NCBI GenBank assembly: GCA_003427395.1
Contig: BFEA01000126.1
Location: 340,721-370,297, forward strand
From: Chara braunii
Lineage: Eukaryota > Streptophyta > Charophyceae > Charales > Characeae
DNA length: 29,577 bases
Direction: 5' to 3'
Shown here: positions 28,969 through 29,577 of the stretch, piece by piece
Position numbering within the stretch: position 1 is the stretch's first letter
Layout of the letters: each line of letters begins with the position of its first letter
Translations under genes and position numbers: made by a program
The notes under the pieces: generated by a model
The model's input: only the letters and a program-made list of their open reading frames with translations
What the model was told of the DNA's origin: nothing
Databases searched by the model: none

Positions 28969-29090
28969 GGGCGTCGCTCCACTACTCTCCACATGCACAA
29001 ACGACAAAATATAAGGAGGTGTATCTGCCCCTGTTCTAGCGGAGGATGCATTCTCGGTCTCCACATTTGGTGAGTAGTGGAGCGAGGCCC
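28969..29090. mobile_element. Foldback MITE family B, distal copy
   Basis: GGGCGTCGCTCCACTACTCT and the inverted GAGTAGTGGAGCGAGGCCC frame the usual interior (CATGCACAAACGACAAAAT, GTGTATCTGCCCCTGTTCTAGC, GAGGATGCATTCTC). It is in the same orientation as the copies at 19193 and 20749. Confidence 0.85.
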
Positions 29091-29577
29091 TTTGCCTCGG
29101 AGGACCTTTCTTTTTCTTTCTTTCTTTTTCTTTTTTTTCTTTTTTCTTTTTCTCCGATCTATTTTTTTATTTTATTTTATTCTTTGGCCGCGGGGGGGAG
29201 GTCGATGGTCCGCTGCGCGCCGGATTTGGGGTCGAAGTTTCGGCGCGGGTCAGCGGATGAAGGCGATCGACGCGGGGTGGGCGTGCAGAGTGGCGCGCGT
29301 ACCGAATTGTTCACAGCGCGCCACTAAACGCGAAACCGCGCCCATAGGGCCGGGTGCACGGCGGGCATCGATGCGGATGAATATCTCGACGCACCCTCCG
29401 TCGATAGCCTTTCCGTGTCGGTTTGTGTGCGGCCCCCTTTTTTATTTTTTGTTTCATATAATTTTTGTTTTTTTCATTTTTTTTTCTTCATAAATTGTCG
29501 TTTTGTTTCGTATTGTTTTTTTTTTTTTTTATACAAGTGGAACCCGCCACAGCTACGCCGCGGCGCACAGCAACACT
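29091..29577. other. Pyrimidine tract and GC-rich gene-free end
   Basis: A T/CTTT-rich tract at 29106-29180 grades into a GC-rich stretch with many CGCG words. AGTGGCGCGC (29289-29298) pairs with GCGCGCCACT (29316-29325). Open frames here are low-complexity. No gene. Confidence 0.5.

Noticed and set aside
29046-29493. Phe-rich plus-strand frames at the right end
   Set aside because: They arise from the T/CTTT pyrimidine tract.

Overview
The window is eukaryotic nuclear DNA from a repeat-rich, plant-lineage genome. A streptophyte alga such as a Chara-like charophyte fits best, but this is inference. The LINEs are plant-type, with an APE endonuclease, RT and a zf-RVT-like Cys/His tail. There are tRNA-derived SINEs, small inverted-repeat elements and abundant microsatellites. 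The only intact gene is an intronless plasma-membrane P3A H+-ATPase whose tail lacks the land-plant C-terminal threonine. I see no bacterial operons, CRISPR arrays, rRNA or intact tRNA genes.

Layout. 1-4840: a decayed LINE on the minus strand (ORF1 with a broken zinc knuckle, an APE endonuclease, and the start of the APE-RT linker). It is cut off before the RT domain. 4841-7850: no recognisable protein gene, one TATA-like box and several strong hairpins. 7852-8586: an array of short hairpins sharing a TAAGTT-type hexaloop, whose stems differ in sequence but stay complementary and use G-T wobbles only on the plus strand. 8850-9410: five diverged ~122-bp tandem units of two alternating types. 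10083-11575: two related (TA)n-bounded non-autonomous elements. Between them lies a ~110-bp spacer carrying a hammerhead-ribozyme-like catalytic core. 11576-17762: a nearly full-length but dead LINE on the plus strand, ending in poly(A).

17763-24900: gene-free. It holds two SINE copies, three copies of a MITE with CTTCCCCCGAATAC termini, copies of a ~125-bp GGGCCTCGC foldback MITE, paired TC/AC microsatellite duplications, a GGGGA minisatellite, a diverged tandem array at 22.2-22.9 kb, and two local tandem duplications. 25078-28029 (minus): the H+-ATPase gene. 28030-29577: its 5' flank, with more GGGCCTCGC foldback copies and then pyrimidine-rich and GC-rich sequence.

The genes do not form a pathway. 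The window is one housekeeping transporter embedded in old mobile DNA. The parts most worth following up are the covarying hairpin array, the hammerhead-like core between TA-anchored elements, and the divergent features of the H+-ATPase (M4 Pro to Glu, Cys-bearing M5-M6 loop, duplicated tail motif).
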